A stretch of DNA of 30,660 bases, taken from NCBI GenBank assembly GCA_040830545.1, contig JBFOMB010000180.1, positions 1-30,660 of the forward strand, in the 5' to 3' direction. The position numbers and the translations under genes were made by a program. Origin of the DNA: HXMU1420-2 sp040830545. GTDB taxonomy: Bacteria > Pseudomonadota > Alphaproteobacteria > Rhodobacterales > Rhodobacteraceae. Under the pieces are notes generated by a model, which saw only the letters and a program-made list of their open reading frames with translations, did no database searches and was not told the DNA's origin. Numbering within the stretch: the stretch's first letter is position 1; every line of letters starts with the position of its first letter. Shown piece by piece: positions 15,764 to 23,522 of the stretch.

Positions 15764-18502
15764 TCAGATGCCGCGCAGGACGTTAAGCTCGATCTCGTCG
15801 AGCCGGTTGGCCGTGCTGGACCCCACAGGGACACCAAACGGGTTCATGACACATTTCTGCAAAAGCGGGTCGTTGAACATGAGCGCGCGATAGCGACGCA
15901 CCTCGCTCAACGCTTCTTCGCGGGCGGCTTTGCGCACCTGTTTGTCCTCGCTGTCGTTGAAGGTTTTGGCCGCATGTTCGAATTTGTGGTCCAGCATCCG
16001 TCCTAAGATGATACCGAACATCTTTTCCACGTCTTTTGATGCGGTGCCTTCGACGGACGGGAATTTTTCGAATTCTTCGATTGCGGTGATCAGACTGGTC
16101 GCAGATGCGTTGATCTTGCCAACCTCCCGGTCCCACTGCGTGCCGATGTCACCCAACTGCTTCTTGTCCGTTTTCCGGCCACGATCCCGCAGTCTTTGCA
16201 AGAAATCCTTCACGAAATTTAGCTCGGAAAAGGCAGATTCCCCTGTCACGCCCTTTTCGTTTTTCTTCAACATACTGCGTGAGTTTTCCACACGTTCGAT
16301 CTGTGGTTTTGCCTCGTCGCTGTAGTCAGACAGAACTTCGTCCTTGTTTTTGACTTCGGATTTGACGTCTGAGAGCCAGGCTTTGGCGACCTCAAGAAAC
16401 TCTTCCCTTTTGCGCGCCGCCAGCGCATCCGCCGCCTCGGCTCGGGCCAGTTCCTGATCCAGTTCTCTCTGCCGGTCCAGCAGATGGGTGGCGTCGTCGT
16501 ATTCCTTCTGTACTTCAGCGCGTTTGTCCGCGATATCACCGCGTTCCTTGTTCGCAGCGGCCAAAGCATCCTCCGCGGCCTTCTTCGCCTCGGGATCGAT
16601 GGTTTCTCCCTCTTTTGCTTTTGCATTCATGGCAGCCAAGTCTTCCTGTGCCTTGGTTAGCTTTGCCAGCGCCGCGCCATCTTCTTTGTTCAGATCGGCC
16701 ATAGCGTCGCGGTGTTTGACCGCAGCCGCAGCCGCGTCGAGCATCAGCTGGTTGTAATCCTTGCTGAGGAACACACGCAGATTTCCGGCTTCCTTGTCCA
16801 TTTCGGTCAGTATGCTGTCCAGTTTTGCATCGATGGTGTCGTAAAATGCCGGGTCGGTTTTGGTGTTCACCCAGCTTTTGCAGGTCTCGATGTCAGCGGC
16901 GAAACTGCCGCGATAGTCCTTGATCTTTGACTCGTCAAAATCCGGATGGACCTTCTTCTGCATCTCGCGGAACAGTTCATTGAAGCCTTCCAACTGTTCT
17001 TCTCGTTTTGCGATGCGGGCGCGGATTTCGGCCTTGCGCTTGATCAGTTCCTGATTGCGCTCCGCGTCCTTTTTGACAGCAGCCAATTTTTCGTCCGCTT
17101 CCTTGGTCGCGTCGTTAATCGCCTTTTCTTTGTACCCGGCCTTCATCTCCTTGATTTCGGTCCGGTGGGTCGCGAAATCCCCGGCGATCGGGTTGTCGCT
17201 GCCGGTCAGACCTTTGGCCAGCCCGTCTGCCTCGTCCAGTGTCGACACGATCCGGGCATTTAGCTCTTCGATATGTTCAGCTTGTACAATCAGATCGGTT
17301 GAGGCTTTGATCATCCGCTTGACCGCATCAACTGCCGACGGGTTGCAGCCGCCCAAGCCGTCCAGCGCCACACGCATCGCCGTCATCTGCGCCACGATCG
17401 GTGCGGTCTGGCGTTTGCCAACGTTGCCTTTGCAAGCGGTCCATCGCTGTTCCAGCTTTTCCACTTGCGGACGCAGCGCGTCAATTTCGGTGCCAAATGC
17501 GCTTTCCGTGTTGGTGACCGCGGATTTGGCTTCGCGTCCCAATGACACCGCCTTGCCCAGCAGAGTATCCTGCGCCTCTTCTGCGGCCTTTGCGTCACTT
17601 TCGGACAAACCAGAGCGGTCTTTGAAAACGTGTTCGATTTCCTTTTCGATGGCAACCGCGTCCGATGCGATCTTCTTGGCTTCCGGCGCGCCCCAGCGGT
17701 TCAGCTGGTCCAATGTCGCCCGCGCCTCTTCCAGTGCGACGAGCACCGCGTCCCGGCGGCGCATGTCCGCAACGAACATCGAAAACGTGTCGCCATTGGC
17801 GAACTCGTCCATTGGGGCCAACAAGTCCGTCTTGGCCTTGTCGAGCTTGGCGACGGACGCATCCGCTGTCTTCTGCGCCCCTTCCGAGGACGCCAGATCA
17901 CCGATCCGGGGGATTGCGTCCAACTCGTTGGAGCAATCAATGAAGGCCTTGGCAAACTGGCCGACCTGCTCCGGGTCCCAGGCCACCTTGGGTGCTTCGG
18001 CGCGGACCTTGGCGCGCAGCTTCTCGGCTTCGGTGTCGAATTCTGACTTGATCTCCAACGCCTCGGCGCGTTTCGCGCTGATGATCAGCTTGATCTTGGC
18101 CTCTTCGCCCAAATCGCGCCCGCTGCTCGCCTGCGAGCGCATATAGGCCAACGCCTCTTTCTTCAGTTCAACCAGGTCTTCGGCGACTTCAACGATCTGC
18201 TTGGTTGCGTCACTCAAGCCCTTGAAACGACCCGGTTTGATCTTGGCAATCGCGTCTGCGCATTTCACGCGCATGCCGCTCACGAAGTCGTAGTCCTCTT
18301 TCGAGCGCGCCACAGCGTTGACCTGATCCACGATTTCCGAACACGTGCCCCGACTGGATTGGTAGGTCAGCCAGGCGCTTTCCAGCATAGCCTGCTTGGC
18401 AGCCTTCTTTTTCTTGTACGACTTGTCGATGTACTTGGTGATGAACGCCTCCTGTGAAGGCGACGTTGTGGGCAACAGCGAACTCGGGATCTTGTCAAAC
18501 AT
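15764..18502 (-). CDS. Large coiled-coil protein (cassette protein B)
   Basis: I do not recognise this 912-aa protein. It is the middle gene of the three-gene unit. It is rich in Lys, Glu and Ala almost throughout; residues 450-510 and 590-710 look like long coiled coils (for example KADEKLAAVKKDAERNQELI-like heptads). No signal peptide, membrane span or catalytic motif is seen. The C-terminus has RRYRALMFNDPLLQ then NPFGVPV (about 869-893), which resembles the tail of the 585-aa protein encoded just upstream. The frame is open to 18535, but ATG 18502 has a near-perfect GGAGGT four bases upstream and gives MFDKIPSSLLPTTS. It starts 54 bases after the previous stop. A structural, scaffold or fibre-like role would fit the composition, but that is a guess. 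Confidence 0.85.
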   Translation of the reverse strand: MFDKIPSSLLPTTSPSQEAFITKYIDKSYKKKKAAKQAMLESAWLTYQSSRGTCSEIVDQVNAVARSKEDYDFVSGMRVKCADAIAKIKPGRFKGLSDATKQIVEVAEDLVELKKEALAYMRSQASSGRDLGEEAKIKLIISAKRAEALEIKSEFDTEAEKLRAKVRAEAPKVAWDPEQVGQFAKAFIDCSNELDAIPRIGDLASSEGAQKTADASVAKLDKAKTDLLAPMDEFANGDTFSMFVADMRRRDAVLVALEEARATLDQLNRWGAPEAKKIASDAVAIEKEIEHVFKDRSGLSESDAKAAEEAQDTLLGKAVSLGREAKSAVTNTESAFGTEIDALRPQVEKLEQRWTACKGNVGKRQTAPIVAQMTAMRVALDGLGGCNPSAVDAVKRMIKASTDLIVQAEHIEELNARIVSTLDEADGLAKGLTGSDNPIAGDFATHRTEIKEMKAGYKEKAINDATKEADEKLAAVKKDAERNQELIKRKAEIRARIAKREEQLEGFNELFREMQKKVHPDFDESKIKDYRGSFAADIETCKSWVNTKTDPAFYDTIDAKLDSILTEMDKEAGNLRVFLSKDYNQLMLDAAAAAVKHRDAMADLNKEDGAALAKLTKAQEDLAAMNAKAKEGETIDPEAKKAAEDALAAANKERGDIADKRAEVQKEYDDATHLLDRQRELDQELARAEAADALAARKREEFLEVAKAWLSDVKSEVKNKDEVLSDYSDEAKPQIERVENSRSMLKKNEKGVTGESAFSELNFVKDFLQRLRDRGRKTDKKQLGDIGTQWDREVGKINASATSLITAIEEFEKFPSVEGTASKDVEKMFGIILGRMLDHKFEHAAKTFNDSEDKQVRKAAREEALSEVRRYRALMFNDPLLQKCVMNPFGVPVGSSTANRLDEIELNVLRGI

Positions 18503-18556
18503 GGCGACCTCCAATCCGAGGGCCGCAGCGCGCACCCCCGGCTATTCCAAATTGTT

Positions 18557-20314
18557 TTAAGCAAGCGCTTTTTTGATTTCGCCCAACGCCTTGCGCGCGG
18601 TCCCTGCAACAGCAACGGAGCCAAAGCCCGAGTTGTTGTCGATGTCGGCGAAGAAATCGTCATTCAGCGCGGCCTGGAACTGATCCAGCACGCCGCGTGC
18701 ACTGTCCCTTGCCCTGACGCGATCCGGTCCTTCTGGTGCGTTTACAACGGCATCCAGCGCATCGCTCAGGCTTTCGTCCAGGTTGGTCAGGTGCTGGGTC
18801 AAAGACCCGTTCATATCGAAATCTTCGTCATCGCCCATCGTTGCGCGGATGATCGTTTCAAGCTTCTCGACCTCTGACAGCATCTTGGTCCGGGTTTTCT
18901 TCCAGTTGATGCTGCTGATAGCAAAGGGCCGGACGTCTTCGGCCACGTCGGCCAGATGCGCGGTGCCTTCATCCCTGCGTCCTGCATCGAGCATTGCCAC
19001 GATGGCGGGCAGGTCAGCTTCGGCACCTTCATAGTCGCCCTGTTCGACCTTGTCCTGGATGGTCGACCAGTTTCGCCGCAGTAGGGACACGTCTTCGACC
19101 AACCCTTCGCTCAGGGCCTGGTTCACACGGGGTTCGACCTGAGCCTGTTTGCGCATCCATTCGATCAGGCCGGGCGGCGGGCCATCTTGGTCTTCGGGTG
19201 CCTCTTCGGCGGTTTCCTTGGCCTTCGCCTGCGCGGCTTTTGCGGCCTCCAACTGCGCGCGGATCGTGGTCAGTTGCGCGGTGGCGCTGGTTTTGTCGCC
19301 TGCTTTGATCGCGACACCAACAGCCGCCAACGCTCGCAGGATTTCCGAAGCCGCATCGCGGGACTCCAGCAGACCTGCCTGGCTTTTGAAGTTCTGGACC
19401 AGTTGCGCCAACTTGAGCATCTGCGGATCGGGTGGCGGTGGGGCCTCTGGCGGTGGCGGGGCGGTTTCGGGTTCTTTCGGGGCGGACACCTTGGCCAGAG
19501 CAGACTCCAACTGATCCGCGCCCTTGGTCGCGACGTCGGTTTTGCCCGCTTTCAGCGCGGTATCGACCTTGGAAAAGGCAGTCATCAGCTTTTCTGCCGT
19601 GGGACCGCCAACCGCTTCGATCTTGGCCCGGATCGTTTCCAGCCTGTCGGCCAGCGCGTTTTCAGGCATCGGGGCGGGTGTTGGTTGAGATTCTTGAACC
19701 TTGGTCAGCGCTGCTTCGATCCGGTCCAGCATGCTGTCCGCTGCTTCCAGTTCCTGCGCTTTCAGATGTCCGGCTGCCTGTTTCAGGGCAGGCACCAGTT
19801 TTTCGACAATAGGCTTGGGGGCCGCAGCCAAGGCCGCCTGCGCCGCCTTGATGCGGGCCACGATGTCCTCGGCACTCAGGCCGCCTGTCGGTTCGGGTTG
19901 CGGCTCCTGCTCGGGCGCGGGTTGCATGTCATCGTCATAGAGGCTCGGATCGTCCGGCAGGTCCTCGATGTCGGACTCCACCATATTTCCATCGGCATCC
20001 ATGATTTCGATGTTCAGCGTGACCTTGTTGGCCTTCAGGAACTTTTTTAGCGACTTCGCCATGGTTGGCACGACCACGTCGCAGGTCAGCTGCATCACCT
20101 TGCCATCGACGAAACACGTGCCAAACGCCGCGCGTTTGCCGGCACCCTCAGATTTGGCGGCCTTTCCCAACGCCTTGGCCGGGCGTTTTCGATGCAGAGC
20201 GAAATAGTGTTCCTTGACGTCTTTGCCCGGATTGAACGCGAACGGAAGCGGGTTCTTCCGTGCGAGCTTCACCATTTTCTTAAGTTCCGGGCCTTCCAAT
20301 GCAAATTCGGACAT
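18557..20314 (-). CDS. Helical-repeat protein with N-terminal globular domain (cassette protein A)
   Basis: I do not recognise this 585-aa protein, first of the three-gene unit. Residues 1-110 look like a compact alpha/beta domain (PFAFNPGKDVKEHYFALHRK, then GTCFVDGKVMQLTCDV). An acidic Pro/Gln linker (115-145) follows. Then come about four degenerate repeats of about 57 residues: 151-206, 221-276, 302-358 and probably 387-445. They are separated by Pro-rich linkers at 207-218, 277-297 and 370-382. The first two align without gaps at about 18 of 56 identical positions. The C-terminal domain (466-585) begins with INWKKTRTKMLSEVEKLE and ends with a tail (542-583) like that of protein B. There is no signal peptide. 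ATG 20314 is preceded by AGAGG. A perfect inverted repeat lies 18 bases upstream. Confidence 0.87.
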   Translation of the reverse strand: MSEFALEGPELKKMVKLARKNPLPFAFNPGKDVKEHYFALHRKRPAKALGKAAKSEGAGKRAAFGTCFVDGKVMQLTCDVVVPTMAKSLKKFLKANKVTLNIEIMDADGNMVESDIEDLPDDPSLYDDDMQPAPEQEPQPEPTGGLSAEDIVARIKAAQAALAAAPKPIVEKLVPALKQAAGHLKAQELEAADSMLDRIEAALTKVQESQPTPAPMPENALADRLETIRAKIEAVGGPTAEKLMTAFSKVDTALKAGKTDVATKGADQLESALAKVSAPKEPETAPPPPEAPPPPDPQMLKLAQLVQNFKSQAGLLESRDAASEILRALAAVGVAIKAGDKTSATAQLTTIRAQLEAAKAAQAKAKETAEEAPEDQDGPPPGLIEWMRKQAQVEPRVNQALSEGLVEDVSLLRRNWSTIQDKVEQGDYEGAEADLPAIVAMLDAGRRDEGTAHLADVAEDVRPFAISSINWKKTRTKMLSEVEKLETIIRATMGDDEDFDMNGSLTQHLTNLDESLSDALDAVVNAPEGPDRVRARDSARGVLDQFQAALNDDFFADIDNNSGFGSVAVAGTARKALGEIKKALA

Positions 20315-20331
20315 GTGCGCCTCTGAAGTCT

Positions 20332-20360
20332 GAAATTGACCTCACGTTAGCGTCAATTTC
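20332..20360. promoter_or_regulatory. Perfect inverted repeat upstream of the three-gene cassette
   Basis: GAAATTGAC (20332-20340) and GTCAATTTC (20352-20360) form a perfect 9-bp inverted repeat around 11 bases. It ends 18 bases before the start codon at 20314. It is AT-rich and has no T run, so an operator is more likely than a terminator; an mRNA leader hairpin is the alternative. I found no other copy in the window. The remaining 20361-20536 gap to the tRNA holds no gene I can support. Confidence 0.6.
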
Positions 20361-20536
20361 GCCAAGCGCCTATTGGTAATGTATTTTTTTCATTCGCCGC
20401 AGGGTTGAAGGGGGTCTTGTTCAGAGTACGAATGAACTTCGACAGGAGCAACACGGGTATGAAACCCGTCACGCCAATCAGCACAGTCTTTGTGGTCAGT
20501 GCGCTGGATATGATCTTGAAATCTAAGGGGAAAATC

Positions 20537-20613
20537 TGGCGGACCGAGGAGGATTCGAACCCCCGACCCCTTGATTCGTAGTCAAGTACTCTATCCAGCT
20601 GAGCTATCGGTCC
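20537..20613 (-). tRNA. tRNA-Arg (anticodon ACG)
   Basis: The minus-strand sequence folds as a standard 77-base tRNA. The acceptor GGACCGA pairs with TCGGTCC, followed by discriminator G and an encoded CCA (20539-20537). The D arm is GCTCAGCTGGATAGAGT, the anticodon stem CTTGA/TCAAG encloses loop CTACGAA, and the T arm contains GGTTCGAATCC. Anticodon ACG (wobble A normally becomes inosine) reads CGU, CGC and CGA. It stands alone, downstream of the histidine kinase gene on the same strand. Confidence 0.97.
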
Positions 20614-20653
20614 GCTGAGGCCCTGCATGTATCCAGTGCGTTCGCGGTTTGCA

Positions 20654-20680
20654 AGCCGAAAAACCGCAAAAAGTGCGGCT
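20654..20680 (-). terminator. Probable terminator after the histidine kinase gene
   Basis: On the minus strand CCGCA-CTTTT-TGCGG is followed directly by TTTTTC, starting 15 bases after the kinase stop. An alternative longer pairing, AGCCG with CGGCT, encloses it. The stem is short (5 bp), so strength is moderate. It would separate the kinase operon from the tRNA gene. Confidence 0.55.
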
Positions 20681-20692
20681 GGGTGCGAGAAC

Positions 20693-22078
20693 CTACAAGG
20701 TGCCGTCATCCTTGGGCAGACGAATCTCAAAAACGGTGCCGGTTTCATCACTGCGCTGAAGCGTCAGCGTCCCACCATGGCCCCGCACCAGCTCTGCGGC
20801 GATGGCAAGGCCCAGGCCCGACCCGCCTTTGCGAACGCTGCCCTGAAAGGGTGTGAACAGGTTGTCCCGTGCGCGGGCTGGCAGGCCGGGACCGTCATCC
20901 GAGACTTCGATGCACCAGTGATCCTCGGCCTCCTTCGCACGCAGAGTTATCCGTCCGCCGTTTCCTGCAGCGGTCAATGCCTGACGTGCATTTCGAACGA
21001 GGTTCGTAATCACACGGAACATCTGTTCGGGATCGGCGCGCAATAACAGGGGGGAGGGCACCTGTGAGTCGAATGTGATGGCGTCCGCACCCTCGGCCAG
21101 GCATTCGCTGGCGAAAACGTCGTCAACGATTTGGCAAAACGGGAACACGGTTAGCGTCGGTGCGGGTTCTTCGGCCCGGCCAAAGGCCAGCGTGCTTTCA
21201 CACAGCGACACGGCGCGGGTGATCGAGCCCACGAGCTTGGGGGCCATGCGCCGCACCAAAGGGTCTTCGCTGGCTTCGATCCGGTCGGTGAACAGCTGGG
21301 CCGAAGTCAGGATGTTGCGCAGATCGTGGCTGACCTTGGCGACCGCGCCGCCCAGCTGCGCCAAACGCTCCCGCTGCTTCAGAGCTTGCGTCAGTTCGGT
21401 TTGCAACTTCTGCAACGCCTCTTCGGCTTCGCGCAATTCTCGCACGCTGGCGTTTGGTTGGATGATACCGCGCGCATCCTCCGGAGCCGCGGCATAGCGT
21501 TGCATGTAGTCAACGACCCCGTTGATCGGGCGCACCATGAGTAAGCGCACCGCGATAAACAGTAGAACTGCAGTGAAGACCGAGATCACAGCGGACAGCA
21601 CGAGAATCCGCAACCCATAGTCGATCATCGCGGCCCGTAGCGGGCCGCTTTCCATGGTGATTTCGATCAACAACCCGGCCTCGCGCACAGGTGCGCCGAT
21701 GACCCGGATCACAGCGTTTTCCGGTTCGAACAGCCGACCTATTGCGTCGCGGATAAGGGTCACGGCACCTGGATCTCGGAGGTCGAACGTGTCTGTAATG
21801 GGCGCAGGGATAGGCGAGGCGAGCATCAATTGCCGCACCTCGTCCCGGCGCAGCACGACGTTGTAGACTCCCGCGTTCTGCAGCAGCTCCGCTTCCAGAT
21901 CCTCCGACAGCATGTCATCGGCCAGCAACGCGAGCGACGCAATTTGCGCCCGTTCCAGCCGGGTCAGCAGGTAATCCTCGCGGAAACGGGCAATGGACGG
22001 GACGAAGATCAGGACCTCGGCCAGCATGACGAACACCGTCGTCAGGATCAGAAATCTGCCCGAGAGCGAATTCAGCAT
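20693..22078 (-). CDS. HAMP-type sensor histidine kinase
   Basis: This is a membrane sensor kinase of 461 aa. TM1 is about residues 8-30, the periplasmic sensor about 31-155, and TM2 about 156-180, followed by a HAMP-like linker and a short coiled coil (210-240). The H box is AKVSHDLRNIL with phospho-accepting H251. The N box is NLVRNARQAL (N363), the G1 box is DDGPGLP (394-400) and the G2 box is GGSGLGLAI (418-426). Autophosphorylation on H251 should pass phosphate to a response regulator, but none is encoded nearby, so it is an orphan kinase. It starts 25 bases after the oxidoreductase gene, so the two are probably co-transcribed, hinting at a redox or membrane-stress input. The signal is unknown. 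Confidence 0.93.
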   Translation of the reverse strand: MLNSLSGRFLILTTVFVMLAEVLIFVPSIARFREDYLLTRLERAQIASLALLADDMLSEDLEAELLQNAGVYNVVLRRDEVRQLMLASPIPAPITDTFDLRDPGAVTLIRDAIGRLFEPENAVIRVIGAPVREAGLLIEITMESGPLRAAMIDYGLRILVLSAVISVFTAVLLFIAVRLLMVRPINGVVDYMQRYAAAPEDARGIIQPNASVRELREAEEALQKLQTELTQALKQRERLAQLGGAVAKVSHDLRNILTSAQLFTDRIEASEDPLVRRMAPKLVGSITRAVSLCESTLAFGRAEEPAPTLTVFPFCQIVDDVFASECLAEGADAITFDSQVPSPLLLRADPEQMFRVITNLVRNARQALTAAGNGGRITLRAKEAEDHWCIEVSDDGPGLPARARDNLFTPFQGSVRKGGSGLGLAIAAELVRGHGGTLTLQRSDETGTVFEIRLPKDDGTL

Positions 22079-22103
22079 CTGGATCTTCCGGGTCGCGGGT
22101 CGG

Positions 22104-23522
22104 TCAGGGCAGCATCCTCTGCACGAACCCGACCATCCTCTTTACACGTGGACTGTCAAACAATTTGGGCGAAAAATACGCGCCTGCGGCGCGTTTGGAA
22201 AGCTCCCCATAGGTGGGGTAGGGCGAGACCATGGCAGAGATCTGGCTCATCTTCATGTTGTTGGCGATGGCCAGCGCCCAAAGGTTGATGGTTTCACCCG
22301 CCTGATGCCCAACGATAGAGGCCCCAACCGGGCGGCCCTTGAACACCATTACCTTGATGAAGCCCTTGGTTTTTCGTTCGGCAATCGCCCTGTCATTATG
22401 GGCGAAATCGAAGCGCGCGACCTCCAGCCGATCGCCGTGCTGCGCGCGTGCCTCGGCCTCGGTCAGACCGATCTGGGCCAGTTCCGGGTCAGTATAGGTA
22501 ACCCAAGGGATATGCGACGTTTTCGCCTTGGCCGGAAGGCCGAACAGGGCCGACCGGATGATGACACCGGCGTGATACCCCGCGACATGGGTGAATTGTA
22601 GGCCGCCGGCAACGTCGCCGATGGCATAGACCTTGCGATTTGTGGTGCGCAGCGATGCATCCGTCTGGATGCCTGTGCGCGTTGTTTCGATCCCGGCTGC
22701 GGACAGGTTCAGGTTTTCGGTATTTGCCTTACGTCCGATGGCCAGCAGAAGATGAGAGCCTTCGAACCGCTGCCCTTCTTTTGTCGATACGGCAACGCCC
22801 TGCGCGGTCTTTGCCACGCCTGAGACCATGGCGTTTTCGACGATTTCCACGCCGTCGTCCCGCAGGCTATCCAACACGACTGCGGCCAGTTCTGGGTCGT
22901 CACGCCCCAGCGCTTTGGCCCCTTCGATTACAGTTACCTTGCTGCCCAGACGTACATGCGCCTGCGCCATTTCCATGCCAATGGGGCCACCACCAACGAT
23001 CAGCAGATGATCGGGGCGCTCGCGCTGATCAAACAGGGTTTCGTTGGTCAGGTAGGGCACATCGTCCAGCCCGGGGATCGGGGGCACCAAAGGAGCAGAC
23101 CCGGTGGCAATCACGATGCGCCGCGCTGTGATCTTATTGTCCCCCGCCAGAACCTCGGTCGGCGACACGAAATGGCCGAACTCACGGATCACGCGAACGC
23201 CAAATCCTTCGAAGCGTTCCTGACTGTCGACAGGCGCGATTTGCGCGATGACTTCGGCCACATGTTCCATGGCGCGGGCATAATCGGCCTCGGGCGCGTC
23301 ATTCGGCGTGCCAAACACCTGTGAGTGCCGGTGCGCATGGGCGGCTTTGGCGGCAGACAGCAGGGCCTTGGACGGGACACAGCCATAGTTCAGGCAATCG
23401 CCACCCATTTTGTGACCTTCCAGCAGGATCACGTCCGCGCCCATCTGGCTGGCCCCGGCAGCAACCGACAACCCGCCAGATCCGGCACCAATGACCAGAA
23501 GATCGGTCTTCAGAGTGTTCAT
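22104..23522 (-). CDS. FAD-dependent disulfide oxidoreductase (MerA/Lpd-like)
   Basis: This is a class I pyridine-nucleotide disulfide oxidoreductase of 472 aa. The FAD dinucleotide fold is GAGSGG (12-17), the redox-active pair C43/C48 lies in GGDCLNYGCVPSKALL, the NAD(P)H fold is VGGGPIGMEMAQ, and the second FAD motif is VYAIGDVAGG. The dimerisation domain ends MVSPYPTYGE. Dihydrolipoamide dehydrogenases have a catalytic His-Pro...Glu here; this protein has Tyr435 in place of the His, as in mercuric reductase, but lacks the C-terminal Cys-Cys of MerA. So it is neither a typical Lpd nor a mercuric reductase, and the substrate is unknown. The ATG at 23522 overlaps the TVP38-type gene stop by four bases. 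The frame is open 33 codons further upstream, inside that gene. Confidence 0.92.
   Translation of the reverse strand: MNTLKTDLLVIGAGSGGLSVAAGASQMGADVILLEGHKMGGDCLNYGCVPSKALLSAAKAAHAHRHSQVFGTPNDAPEADYARAMEHVAEVIAQIAPVDSQERFEGFGVRVIREFGHFVSPTEVLAGDNKITARRIVIATGSAPLVPPIPGLDDVPYLTNETLFDQRERPDHLLIVGGGPIGMEMAQAHVRLGSKVTVIEGAKALGRDDPELAAVVLDSLRDDGVEIVENAMVSGVAKTAQGVAVSTKEGQRFEGSHLLLAIGRKANTENLNLSAAGIETTRTGIQTDASLRTTNRKVYAIGDVAGGLQFTHVAGYHAGVIIRSALFGLPAKAKTSHIPWVTYTDPELAQIGLTEAEARAQHGDRLEVARFDFAHNDRAIAERKTKGFIKVMVFKGRPVGASIVGHQAGETINLWALAIANNMKMSQISAMVSPYPTYGELSKRAAGAYFSPKLFDSPRVKRMVGFVQRMLP

Noticed and set aside
12904..20314. Tripartite alpha-helical pore-forming toxin operon
   Set aside because: Three-gene layout and hydrophobic helices in protein C recall such toxins, but these proteins are two to three times larger, lack clear membrane hairpins and show no similarity by eye.
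20353..20530. Short minus-strand frame with a hydrophobic stretch (VLIGVTGFIPVLLLSKFI) between the tRNA and the cassette
   Set aside because: The longer frame runs through the tRNA. A start at an internal GTG has no ribosome binding site, and the 3' end overlaps the inverted repeat before the cassette. It could be a remnant or a tiny membrane peptide, but support is too weak to list.
20459..20581. Small plus-strand frame starting MKPVTPISTVFVV and running into the tRNA
   Set aside because: It reads through the tRNA gene on the opposite strand, a frequent false gene call next to tRNAs.
12721..20613. Genomic island inserted at tRNA-Arg
   Set aside because: The cassette faces the tRNA 3' end, which is suggestive, but no integrase, transposase or direct repeat of the tRNA 3' end was seen near 12700-12900 or elsewhere in the region.
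22104..23522. Mercuric reductase (merA)
   Set aside because: The active-site region is MerA-like, but the C-terminal vicinal cysteines needed to accept Hg(II) are absent and there are no merR/merT/merP genes nearby.
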